The translations under genes and the position numbers were made by a program. From assembly GCA_937871605.1 (NCBI GenBank), contig CALMRM010000308.1, positions 22,233-27,277 of the forward strand: 5,045 bases of DNA, in the 5' to 3' direction. A model generated the notes under the pieces. The model was not told the DNA's origin, did not search any database, and saw nothing but the letters and a program-made list of their open reading frames with translations. This document shows positions 1-5,045 of the stretch, piece by piece (within the stretch, counting starts at the first letter, position 1; each line of letters starts with the position of its first letter). The DNA comes from an uncultured Terriglobus sp. (GTDB lineage: Bacteria > Acidobacteriota > Terriglobia > Terriglobales > Acidobacteriaceae).

Positions 1-658
1 ACTCGATGGCCATGGCAACACCGTTGGTCGCAAGCAACGGCAGATGGTACTCACGCGCGAGTGAGATTGCGGCCTGGTTGCGGGTCTCCTGTTCGCAGAT
101 GCCGTGGCGCTGCAACTCGACGTAGACGTTCTTTGGGCCGAAGATCTGGACCAGCCGCGTAAGAACTTTGCGCCCCTCGTCCATGCCGCCGCGTTCCAGC
201 GCGGCGGCAAGCGGGCCTTCGTCTCCACCGGTCATACAAACCAGCCCTTCCGCGTACTGCTCGACCTTGCGGAACGCTGCAATGCCGTCGCCCTTCGACC
301 GCTGAGCGAGCTTGTAGCTGGAGATGAGCATGGAAAGGTTTTTGTAACCGGTCTGCGACTCGCAGAGCAGCGACAGACGTACCGGACGGCTTGGAATCGT
401 GTGCGGCTGCCACTTCGCCGGGAGCACCTGTTGGCCGAAGGCATCGACCGATACCTCGGCCCCGATGTGCGAACGCAGGCCCAGCTTCTTCGCCGTCGTG
501 TAGAGCCGGGGAGAACCGTACAGGCCGTCGCGGTCGAGGATGGCGAGGCCGGGCAGCTCCAGGTTCGCGGCCTGCTGGGTCATGGCCTCGGGCAGGGAAG
601 CGCCTTCCAGAAAGCTGAAAGCCGAACGGGCATGTAGCTCAACGTACCGGTCAGTCAT
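1..658 (-). CDS. dnaE2: DnaE2 (ImuC) error-prone DNA polymerase III alpha-type subunit, N-terminal part; runs off the left edge
   Basis: The frame is open from an ATG at 658-656 to the window edge, giving 219 residues of a protein that in this family is about 1,000 or more residues long. The N-terminus is a PHP domain: residues 5-24 carry the DnaE2 hallmark YVELHARS followed by FSFLEGAS, then LDRDG at 41-45 (a metal-site strand) and GAEV at 66-69. As family knowledge, DnaE2/ImuC is the catalytic polymerase of the ImuA-ImuB-DnaE2 mutasome and performs translesion synthesis and damage-induced mutagenesis in the cytoplasm, bound to the beta clamp through ImuB. The start is fixed by overlap with the imuB end: the motif ATGACTGA holds the dnaE2 start and, in another frame, the imuB stop TGA. 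No strong Shine-Dalgarno is visible before it, so translation probably depends on coupling. The usual HxH metal pair reads His9-Ala-Arg11. The palm, fingers and C-terminal domains lie outside the window. Confidence 0.93.
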   Translation of the reverse strand, partial: MTDRYVELHARSAFSFLEGASLPEAMTQQAANLELPGLAILDRDGLYGSPRLYTTAKKLGLRSHIGAEVSVDAFGQQVLPAKWQPHTIPSRPVRLSLLCESQTGYKNLSMLISSYKLAQRSKGDGIAAFRKVEQYAEGLVCMTGGDEGPLAAALERGGMDEGRKVLTRLVQIFGPKNVYVELQRHGICEQETRNQAAISLAREYHLPLLATNGVAMAIE

Positions 659-2156
659 AGAGGCCCAACACCGTCCATGTGGAAGAGGCGTGGTCCTGCC
701 GGAGGCGCAACACCTGTACTGGATTAGTGGTCACGACATCCCAGAAATCGTGGTCCCAAGCCTCGCCGTCCCACCACGAACCGGAAGAGTGCCACGGTCC
801 GGCTGCGGACGTGATCGCAAGGCGCACTCCCTGCCAGAACATCGCGCGGGGCTGATTGCCCCAGCAGGTCACACGCGCCGGTTGGGGTGGACGGAACATG
901 CGCACGGCGAGACGCAAAGGGAATGCCTCCTGGTCAATGCCGGCATGAAGGCTGGGCTGGAAGAATGCGATGGTGAACGCATCGTCGCCATGGCGGTTCT
1001 GCAACTGCGGCGAACCCACGTTGTCTTCCCCGGCGATGGAGCGAAGCCGTGCAAGCAACAGCTCCAGCTTGTCCGGTTCCGGAAACTGAGCCTGGAACAA
1101 GCCACGTTGCGCGGTCTGCGGCTGCGTCGGTTCGGCATCCAACGTGACGCAGACGATGCCACTCTGAGGGGGACGTGCCTGCAGCTCCAGATTGAGCAGC
1201 TTCAGCAGCACTTCCCGATTCTGGGTCGGCGTCGCCGGGCGCACCGCAACGGAGTGCGGCTGCATACGTTCAAGCTGGAGCGTCAGCCGGACCGAGCGAA
1301 GAGCATAAGCATGTTCGACCGCTCTGCGGAGGAGGTTCTCCAGCATGGGCGACAAAACGAAGAGAAGGGAATCAAGCAGCTCCATCGGTGTGTCGAGCGC
1401 AACCGTCTCGGAGAGAGTGAAGGCACCCTCTTGCGGCACAAGCAGGTGGTCGGCTTCACCGCGGGCGAGCTGTTGCAGCCTGCGGCCCGGTTGCCCAAGT
1501 CGGCTGGTGAGCGCGGTCTCGGGAAGTGCTGCCAACTCGCCCAATGTGCGGATTCCCCATCGACGGAGGACAGCCAGCATTCTGTCCTCGCACTGCAGTA
1601 GGGAAACCGGAAGCCGGGCCAGCTTGCCACGCAAGCTATCCCGGTTGGCAAAGGCGACGCCATCGGTGCTGCGTGCCAGAAGAAGCGAGGCTTCTGCGTT
1701 TGGAGCGGTACCGATCCCGGCTGGAAAGCCTGCCGCACGAAGCTCCATGTGCAGCCTGCGTGCATACTGCTCCGCCGTGCCGAACAGCGTTCCGATGCCG
1801 GAGCTGTCTAGGAGCAACACCACTGCTAGCTGGTGGGCTTCCGCGTATTCGTTTTGAGGCGATGCGATCGCCTCCACACGTGGTGTGAAGCGCTCTGCGG
1901 TTTCAAACACCACTGCGAACGCCGACTGCTCCTCTTCGGACTGACGTACGCGGAATGTTGCAGCCGAACCCGCTTCGGCCTGCACCCGGCTCATGCCGTG
2001 CGCAACACCGGCGCTCCTGGCCTGCTTGCAAAGCGAGACAACCTTCTCCTGCGGTGGAACGCCGTCCACAACGACGCACGGGCTCGCACGTAGCTCCGGT
2101 GCGTTGCGCCGCCAAGCGGCAACCGGGAACTCGGCGATATGGATCGAGGTAAACAT
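651..2156 (-). CDS. imuB: ImuB, Y-family polymerase-like mutasome scaffold (catalytically degenerate)
   Basis: This is a 501-residue protein of normal ImuB length. The ATG at 2156-2154 is chosen because the protein then begins MFTSIHIAEFPVAAW, the standard ImuB opening; a longer frame from 2210 would overlap imuA by 53 nt. Y-family features are present: the palm strand at 3-12, the LLLDSSG...LFG motif at 114-126, a helix-hairpin-helix region around 186-232 (WGIRTLGELAALP) and a little-finger-like section to about 340. The family's first catalytic Asp is missing (IHIAE) and the Asp-Glu pair reads Asp-Ser, matching the known loss of polymerase activity in ImuB. QRGLF at 350-354 fits the beta-clamp consensus QxxLF. 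The C-terminal section, rich in Trp and ending WTVLGLYD, is the ImuB-specific tail used for contacts with partner proteins. It starts 1 nt after imuA and overlaps dnaE2 by 8 nt. Role (family knowledge): it bridges DnaE2 and ImuA to the clamp. Confidence 0.95.
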   Translation of the reverse strand: MFTSIHIAEFPVAAWRRNAPELRASPCVVVDGVPPQEKVVSLCKQARSAGVAHGMSRVQAEAGSAATFRVRQSEEEQSAFAVVFETAERFTPRVEAIASPQNEYAEAHQLAVVLLLDSSGIGTLFGTAEQYARRLHMELRAAGFPAGIGTAPNAEASLLLARSTDGVAFANRDSLRGKLARLPVSLLQCEDRMLAVLRRWGIRTLGELAALPETALTSRLGQPGRRLQQLARGEADHLLVPQEGAFTLSETVALDTPMELLDSLLFVLSPMLENLLRRAVEHAYALRSVRLTLQLERMQPHSVAVRPATPTQNREVLLKLLNLELQARPPQSGIVCVTLDAEPTQPQTAQRGLFQAQFPEPDKLELLLARLRSIAGEDNVGSPQLQNRHGDDAFTIAFFQPSLHAGIDQEAFPLRLAVRMFRPPQPARVTCWGNQPRAMFWQGVRLAITSAAGPWHSSGSWWDGEAWDHDFWDVVTTNPVQVLRLRQDHASSTWTVLGLYD

Positions 2157-2163
2157 GTCACCT
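2157..2163 (-). promoter_or_regulatory. imuA stop / imuB ribosome-binding-site overlap
   Basis: On the minus strand the end of imuA reads AGGTGAC directly before the imuB ATG. AGGTGA matches part of the anti-Shine-Dalgarno complement and contains the imuA stop TGA. A ribosome finishing imuA is therefore placed on the imuB start, which supports translational coupling and the choice of the 2156 start. Confidence 0.65.
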
Positions 2164-3288
2164 GCCAGCCGAACGCATCCATGCCGGAGCCGCTTTCCAG
2201 AAGGTGACACGTCCCGGCGCTTTCTTGCCGAAGGCCGGTCCAGTACGCTGCCGTATGATCTCCGTTGAACAGGGAACGGTCGTCAGAACGCCTTGTATCT
2301 TTGAAGGCTCACCAGCTGAACACTTAAGGACGCATGCCGCACTGGAACGTGCGCAAGGCTCCCTCGTCAGCAAGAGCAGGATGGCATCGCTTTCCTGTGC
2401 TGCTCGCCGGAAGCGGAACCAGGTCGCCGAAGGAACACGAAACGTTTCCTTTGATTCGACGGAGCCAAGGTCAAGCACCACCACACGAAAGCCGCCAGAC
2501 TGCAGCACCTGGTCTGTCGCGCGGAGGGCCCGATCCAGCCGGTCCCACGGCTTGGCCACCATTCCGCGTAAGGTACCAACCGGAGAGGCGGTAGCGGCCC
2601 GCTGTCGCGCGGCTTCCGCTGCCTGCCGGTCCATCACCCGCAAGGGGTCGGTATCGTCTACCTTGCGCAGGTTCCAACGCTCCCATTCCACCTGATCCTG
2701 CGAGGCGGTGTGCAGGCCAAGAGGCTGGTTCGGGTAGCCGGGTGTGCCCTCCATCTTCCTCTTGCGTCGCTCTTCCTTGTAGAAAAGCATCTGTTCCAGG
2801 GCGGGTGCCAGACCCTTCGTTTCTCCGCGCGGGTGCGAGCTTCCACAACCCGTGTGGATCGGCCTTGGATTAGTGTTCTCTGCCTCAACAGCCTTCGTAG
2901 TCGGCGGCGGCAATGTTGTACACGCAGCTTGCTGCTGTTGTGCCACTGCTGAGAAGCGAATCCAAAGCAGATTGGACAAATCGGTACCTGCCGCAGCCGC
3001 GCTGTGGGGCGAGAGCGTGTCGCTCACGTCGACATAGGCGCATGCACCTTCACTCGATGCGCCAGCCAGCAAAGAAAGCGCAATGGAGCAGCGGCCCGAG
3101 CCTTCCGGGCCAGTCAGTTCGCACACGGAGCCAAGAGGCAGGCCACCGCCGAGCAGGGTGTCGATCCGGGCGTTGCCAGTAGGGTGCAAGCGTGGTGACT
3201 GCTGCGCCATGGGCGAGAGGGCGGCGGGTATGCGGTCCGCCAGCCTGGTTTCGATCTCGTGTCTGAGACGTGCTGCCTGTGCCTGCAT
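2158..3288 (-). CDS. imuA: ImuA, RecA-like accessory protein of the ImuB-DnaE2 mutasome
   Basis: This is a 376-residue RecA-fold protein. Residues 46-112 align by eye with the RecA core: GGGLPLGSVCELTGPEGSGRCS is the Walker A region (G60-S68), followed by a strand AYVDVSDTL and LSNLLWIR, as in RecA. The Walker B strand is VVVLDLGS at 269-276, and ILLLLTRE (303-310) is a later core strand. The invariant Walker A lysine is Arg66. Between the RecA-like segments lies a hydrophilic insert, roughly 113-245, with a Gln4 run at 117-120 and the basic stretch KEERRKRK at 171-178. This makes the protein longer than many proteobacterial ImuA proteins, and I recall similar long forms in Acidobacteriota. 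The ATG at 3288 has AAGG at 3301-3298, 9 nt ahead, as a modest ribosome-binding site; Met27 is a weaker alternative start. It is the first gene of the imuA-imuB-dnaE2 operon. Family role: regulator or partner of ImuB in damage-induced mutagenesis. LexA/SOS control is usual for such cassettes. Confidence 0.9.
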   Translation of the reverse strand: MQAQAARLRHEIETRLADRIPAALSPMAQQSPRLHPTGNARIDTLLGGGLPLGSVCELTGPEGSGRCSIALSLLAGASSEGACAYVDVSDTLSPHSAAAAGTDLSNLLWIRFSAVAQQQQAACTTLPPPTTKAVEAENTNPRPIHTGCGSSHPRGETKGLAPALEQMLFYKEERRKRKMEGTPGYPNQPLGLHTASQDQVEWERWNLRKVDDTDPLRVMDRQAAEAARQRAATASPVGTLRGMVAKPWDRLDRALRATDQVLQSGGFRVVVLDLGSVESKETFRVPSATWFRFRRAAQESDAILLLLTREPCARSSAACVLKCSAGEPSKIQGVLTTVPCSTEIIRQRTGPAFGKKAPGRVTFWKAAPAWMRSAGR

Positions 3289-3291
3289 CTT

Positions 3292-3309
3292 TATTCGCCT
3301 TATATTCGC
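3292..3309 (-). promoter_or_regulatory. Direct repeat with LexA-box-like geometry just before imuA
   Basis: The heptamer TATTCGC occurs at 3292-3298 and again at 3303-3309, exactly 11 bp apart. On the coding (minus) strand this is GAAT-N7-GAAT, ending 4 nt before the imuA ATG. Alphaproteobacterial LexA binds a direct repeat of the same spacing, GAAC-N7-GAAC, and imu cassettes are classically SOS-controlled. The match is to geometry and three of four bases per half-site, so LexA binding is an inference. The presumptive imuA Shine-Dalgarno AAGG lies between the half-sites, so a bound repressor would overlap the translation start region. Confidence 0.4.
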
Positions 3310-3353
3310 TTCTTGGATGCATAGCTTAGCGCATTAGGGAGCGAAAAAGCGAC

Positions 3354-3373
3354 TTGCACACACCTGTGTGCAA
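3354..3373. repeat. Perfect 9+9-bp palindrome, operator-like
   Basis: TTGCACACA (3354-3362), a CC spacer and TGTGTGCAA (3365-3373) form a perfect inverted repeat, about 65 bp upstream of the imuA ATG. The 2-nt spacer is too short for an ordinary hairpin loop, although melting the inner pairs would allow a stem with an 8-nt loop. It looks more like the binding site of a dimeric repressor. A five-T run follows on the minus strand, beginning 5 nt after the arm, so a weak terminator for the upstream ParA-like gene is a less likely reading. Confidence 0.5.
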
Positions 3374-3440
3374 ACATCGGGGCAGGTGCATGTGTTTGGT
3401 GGAGAATTTGTCACGGAGCAGCCCATCGCGTATTGCGAAA

Positions 3441-3461
3441 CGCGCAACATAGCTGTGCGCG
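3441..3461. repeat. Imperfect inverted repeat (hairpin candidate)
   Basis: CGCGCA (3441-3446) pairs with TGCGCG (3456-3461). After one bulged A, CA pairs with TG inside, leaving a TAGC loop. It lies about 100 nt beyond the stop of the ParA-like gene. On the minus strand it is followed by TTTCGC, too poor a T tract for a confident intrinsic terminator. Confidence 0.25.
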
Positions 3462-3502
3462 ACCACTTTGGGGTGATTTGCCTTCGGACCTTGGCACCGG
3501 AC

Positions 3503-3517
3503 GCGTTTTATAAACGC
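3503..3517. repeat. Short inverted repeat, 6+6 bp around TAT
   Basis: GCGTTT (3503-3508) and AAACGC (3512-3517) flank TAT. It lies 42 nt past the stop of the ParA-like gene. It could be a small operator or chance; nothing else supports a function. Confidence 0.2.
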
Positions 3518-3558
3518 ACTACAGCCAATCTCTCCGGCCTTTGACGAAGCGGTCAGCG

Positions 3559-4167
3559 CTACGAACGCGTCCTGGAGAGTAAGATTTCGCTTCCGACAGA
3601 AACGTATGCTTCCCATGCACGAGCCGCTTGCGGATCTCTCACCGCGGATACAATTACACCTGCTGCCGCAGCCTTCTGAAACGCTTCTAACCGGGGAACG
3701 ACGGCGGTAAAGGTTGGTATACCGGCTGTTTCGAGCGTGTCGCGGAGATTGGCCACCTTACTCTGACCAGGCGATGCCATGGTGATCAGGACACGGTAGT
3801 TATCGGCCTCTATGCCTGCGAACGCGTCTAGAATCTGCCTTTGGTGATCATTGTCCACCCACATGGTTACCGCAGGAATGACAAGGAGGTCGCAACCTTC
3901 TGCAAGGTCTTTCAGGTGCGCATTGCTCTGCCTCAAACCACAATCGGTCACGAGATGTTCGAACTCGCGCGCAATTTCTCTACCGGAACGAACGTCGGCA
4001 ACCTGATAGGGAAGGCTGTTACTCTTTGCTGCCCATGCTGTTGCAGTACGGTTGCTGTCTCCGTCCAACAGTAGAGTAGGGCCCAGCGCCTCGAGGTAAG
4101 CAGCAAAGTGGATCGCTGTAGTGGTGCTTCCGGTTGCTCCCTGGATGCTGGCTACTGCAATGTGCAT
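3559..4167 (-). CDS. ParA/MinD-family P-loop protein with a degenerate Walker A box
   Basis: This is a 202-residue protein, typical in length for small single-domain ParA proteins of plasmids and chromosomes. ATG 4167 is preferred over a TTG at 4188 because it gives the family opening (MHIAVAS...) and has GAGGA at 4177-4173, 5 nt ahead. The fold is recognisable throughout: a P-loop region at 9-17, TTTAIHFAAYL, then LLLDGD at 32-37 (the ParA Walker A' aspartates), the Walker B position LVTDCG at 72-77, DLAEGCDLLVIP and the family's C-terminal AFQKAAAAGV and VRDPQAARAW. The P-loop reads QGATGST where the family has KGGVGKT/S, so both the signature lysine (position 9) and the catalytic lysine (14) are absent. 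ATP hydrolysis in the normal way is therefore unlikely. No parB or centromere-like repeat is in view. Codons such as GCA, GTA, AGT, CTA and TTA are more frequent than in imuB or dnaE2, suggesting relaxed selection or different ancestry. It runs in the same direction as imuA, 270 bp upstream. Confidence 0.8.
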   Translation of the reverse strand: MHIAVASIQGATGSTTTAIHFAAYLEALGPTLLLDGDSNRTATAWAAKSNSLPYQVADVRSGREIAREFEHLVTDCGLRQSNAHLKDLAEGCDLLVIPAVTMWVDNDHQRQILDAFAGIEADNYRVLITMASPGQSKVANLRDTLETAGIPTFTAVVPRLEAFQKAAAAGVIVSAVRDPQAARAWEAYVSVGSEILLSRTRS

Positions 4168-4172
4168 AACAG

Positions 4173-4177
4173 TCCTC
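4173..4177 (-). promoter_or_regulatory. Ribosome-binding site of the ParA-like gene
   Basis: GAGGA on the minus strand is spaced 5 nt (CTGTT) from the ATG at 4167-4165. It decides the start over the upstream in-frame TTG at 4188, which has no such site. Confidence 0.6.
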
Positions 4178-4221
4178 GTACAAGTCAACGCGCTAGAAGA
4201 TACAGTTTATCCCCGACATAG

Positions 4222-5045
4222 AGACCTGACACCAAGGCTCCTGAAATCCGCATGGGATATCCCGAGTTCAACGGCCAGGGAAGTAGAGCCACTGATGCGT
4301 GAACTGCGCGACCGGGTCAAGCAGTGGGTCCGCATTCCGACGTGTGTTGGAATGGGACCGAAAAGACGCTTGCGAGGTGGCCAACTTCATCGCGAAGAAA
4401 CGCCCGCAGTACGTCGGCGTCTGTGACCTGCGTTCTGAATCCGTGCGCAGGGAGCTGCTGCCCACGGTGCCGGTGGATGAGGTCTTGGGCATCGGCGGAG
4501 CCTCGGCCGCCAAGCTCGCGAAGCTTGGAATCCAGACGGCCGCGGACCTGGCCGCGCTCGAACCGGACGATGCAAGGGCGTTAATGACGGTGACGGGCGG
4601 CCGCACGGTCTACGAGCTGCGCGGGATTTCCTGCATGCCTTTGGAGCTGGTGGAGCCGACGCGAAAGGAAATCACGGTCACCCGGAGCTTTGGAAACCCG
4701 GTCACGACCTGGCTGGAGATGCGCGAAGCGCTGGCCAGCTACGCTACCCGCGCAGCGGAGAAGATGCGCCGGTACAAGGTGGCAGCCGACAACCTGTTCG
4801 TGTTCATGCACACCAACACCTTCAACAACGATCCGTTCTACTCGAATGGCGCCTCGGCCCGGTTCCCGGCCACGACGAACGACACCGGCGAAGTGGTCGC
4901 GCTCGCGGTGCGTCTGGGCGAACGTCTCTTCCGTGAGGGTTTCCGGTACGCAAAGTGCGGCGTCATGATTTCGGAGCTGCTGCCCGAGACGGTTCAACAG
5001 CTGGCGTTGTGGAGCGAGCTGGACCGGGAACGAAGGGAGCGCGAC
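4222..5045 (+). pseudogene. umuC: umuC pseudogene (DNA polymerase V catalytic subunit), internally deleted and frameshifted; continues past the right edge
   Basis: UmuC-like segments lie in successive frames. Segment 1 (about 4222-4278) reads RPD-TKAPEIRMGYPEF, like the family's AKALGIRMGDPEF (E. coli residues about 43-56). Segment 2 (about 4292-4360) reads LMRELRDRVKQW and IPTCVGMGP, like the region just after the catalytic motif. Counting from the family spacing (about 70 codons between these anchors, 46 nt here), roughly 160 nt are missing, including the SIDE motif (Asp101-Glu102 in E. coli). Then KTLA sits in a third frame, and from 4377 VANFIAKKRPQYVGVCDLRS continues in a fourth segment; 16 nt stand where 18 are expected, consistent with two single-base losses. 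From 4377 the frame is open to the edge: an HhH region (VLGIGGASAAKLAKLGIQT), TVYELRGISC, TVTRSFGNPVT, the little finger and QLALW (4998-5012), a clamp-binding-like motif. The first about 40 residues, with the other catalytic Asp, are not recognisable. No umuD is visible beside it. Confidence 0.85.

Larger units (their letters stand above)
3289..3558. other. Gene-free control region upstream of imuA
   Basis: This 270-bp stretch separates the stop of the ParA-like gene from the imuA start, both on the minus strand. I see no recognisable protein in any frame. A 68-codon plus-strand open frame (3338-3541) and a minus-strand frame reaching 3616 exist, but neither resembles a known family nor has a ribosome-binding site I can support. 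What the stretch does hold is symmetry: a direct repeat at 3292-3309, a perfect palindrome at 3354-3373 and inverted repeats at 3441-3461 and 3503-3517. It most likely contains the imuA operon promoter. A possible minus-strand -10 (TATAAG, 3304-3299) lacks a convincing -35, so I do not call a promoter. Confidence 0.6.

Noticed and set aside
104..637. A 177-codon plus-strand open frame opposite dnaE2
   Set aside because: It is antisense to the PHP domain of dnaE2, which is clearly the real reading frame; no family resemblance or ribosome-binding site.
540..1601. A 353-codon plus-strand open frame opposite imuB
   Set aside because: It is antisense to a convincingly identified imuB, has low-complexity Arg/His/Gln-rich content and resembles no family. 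Long antisense frames are expected opposite GC-rich genes.
2157..2210. An N-terminal extension of imuB from a start at 2210
   Set aside because: It would overlap imuA by 53 nt, and the family's N-terminus begins exactly at the internal Met encoded at 2156, which follows an AGGTGA ribosome-binding site.
3338..3541. A 68-codon plus-strand open frame in the gap upstream of imuA
   Set aside because: No ATG start with a ribosome-binding site and no family resemblance. It crosses the palindrome at 3354-3373, which looks regulatory.
3326..3616. A 96-codon minus-strand open frame between the ParA-like gene and imuA
   Set aside because: It overlaps the well-supported C-terminus of the ParA-like gene in another frame, has no visible ribosome-binding site and no recognisable motif.
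4253..4263. GGGATATCCC palindrome in the umuC remnant
   Set aside because: A short palindrome inside former coding sequence (MGYP codons); explained by the UmuC-like reading and not evidently a control site.
4121..4426. A 101-codon plus-strand open frame spanning the ParA-like start and the umuC remnant
   Set aside because: Its first part is antisense to the ParA-like gene and its last part is one of the frames of the umuC pseudogene, so it is not an independent gene.
4581..4997. A 138-codon minus-strand open frame opposite umuC
   Set aside because: It is a shadow of the conserved UmuC coding frame on the plus strand.
1..5045. CRISPR arrays, tRNA or rRNA genes, insertion-sequence ends
   Set aside because: I saw no regularly spaced repeats, cloverleaf-like or rRNA-like sequence, transposase motif or terminal inverted repeats anywhere in the window.

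Overview
The window is a GC-rich bacterial segment dominated by DNA-damage tolerance (translesion synthesis) genes. Reading the minus strand, it holds the promoter-proximal part of an ImuA-ImuB-DnaE2 mutagenesis cassette: imuA (3288-2158), imuB (2156-651) and the first 219 codons of dnaE2 (658 to the left edge). The genes are separated by 1 nt (imuA/imuB) and overlap by 8 nt (imuB/dnaE2), so they are almost certainly one translationally coupled operon. The style of the proteins (DnaE2 beginning MTDRYVELHARS, a large ImuA with a long hydrophilic insert between Walker A and Walker B) resembles the Acidobacteriota, Terriglobus/Granulicella-like soil bacteria. That assignment is from memory of the families and is an inference.

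Upstream of imuA is a 270-bp gene-free stretch (3289-3558) rich in symmetry: an 11-bp-phased direct repeat just before the imuA start with the same geometry as the GAAC-N7-GAAC type of LexA box, a perfect 9+9-bp palindrome at 3354-3373, and two weaker inverted repeats. These are the candidate control sites of the cassette.

Next on the minus strand is a 202-aa ParA/MinD-type P-loop protein (4167-3559). Its architecture and the two downstream acidic motifs are intact, but both lysines of the deviant Walker A box are gone. It may be a non-ATPase relic or a repurposed protein, and its codon use looks less GC-biased than that of its neighbours.

Divergent from it on the plus strand, from about 4222 to the right edge, is a decayed umuC (DNA polymerase V catalytic subunit). 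A small N-terminal fragment is joined, after loss of roughly 160 nt encoding the catalytic Asp-Glu motif, to the rest of the gene, and two further single-base losses lie near 4361-4376. From 4377 the frame is open and well conserved to the window edge. The window thus places a dead pol V gene and a possibly dead ParA next to an apparently intact ImuABC-type mutasome. This is what one might see on a plasmid, integrated element or damage-response island where one mutagenic polymerase has been lost while another is kept.
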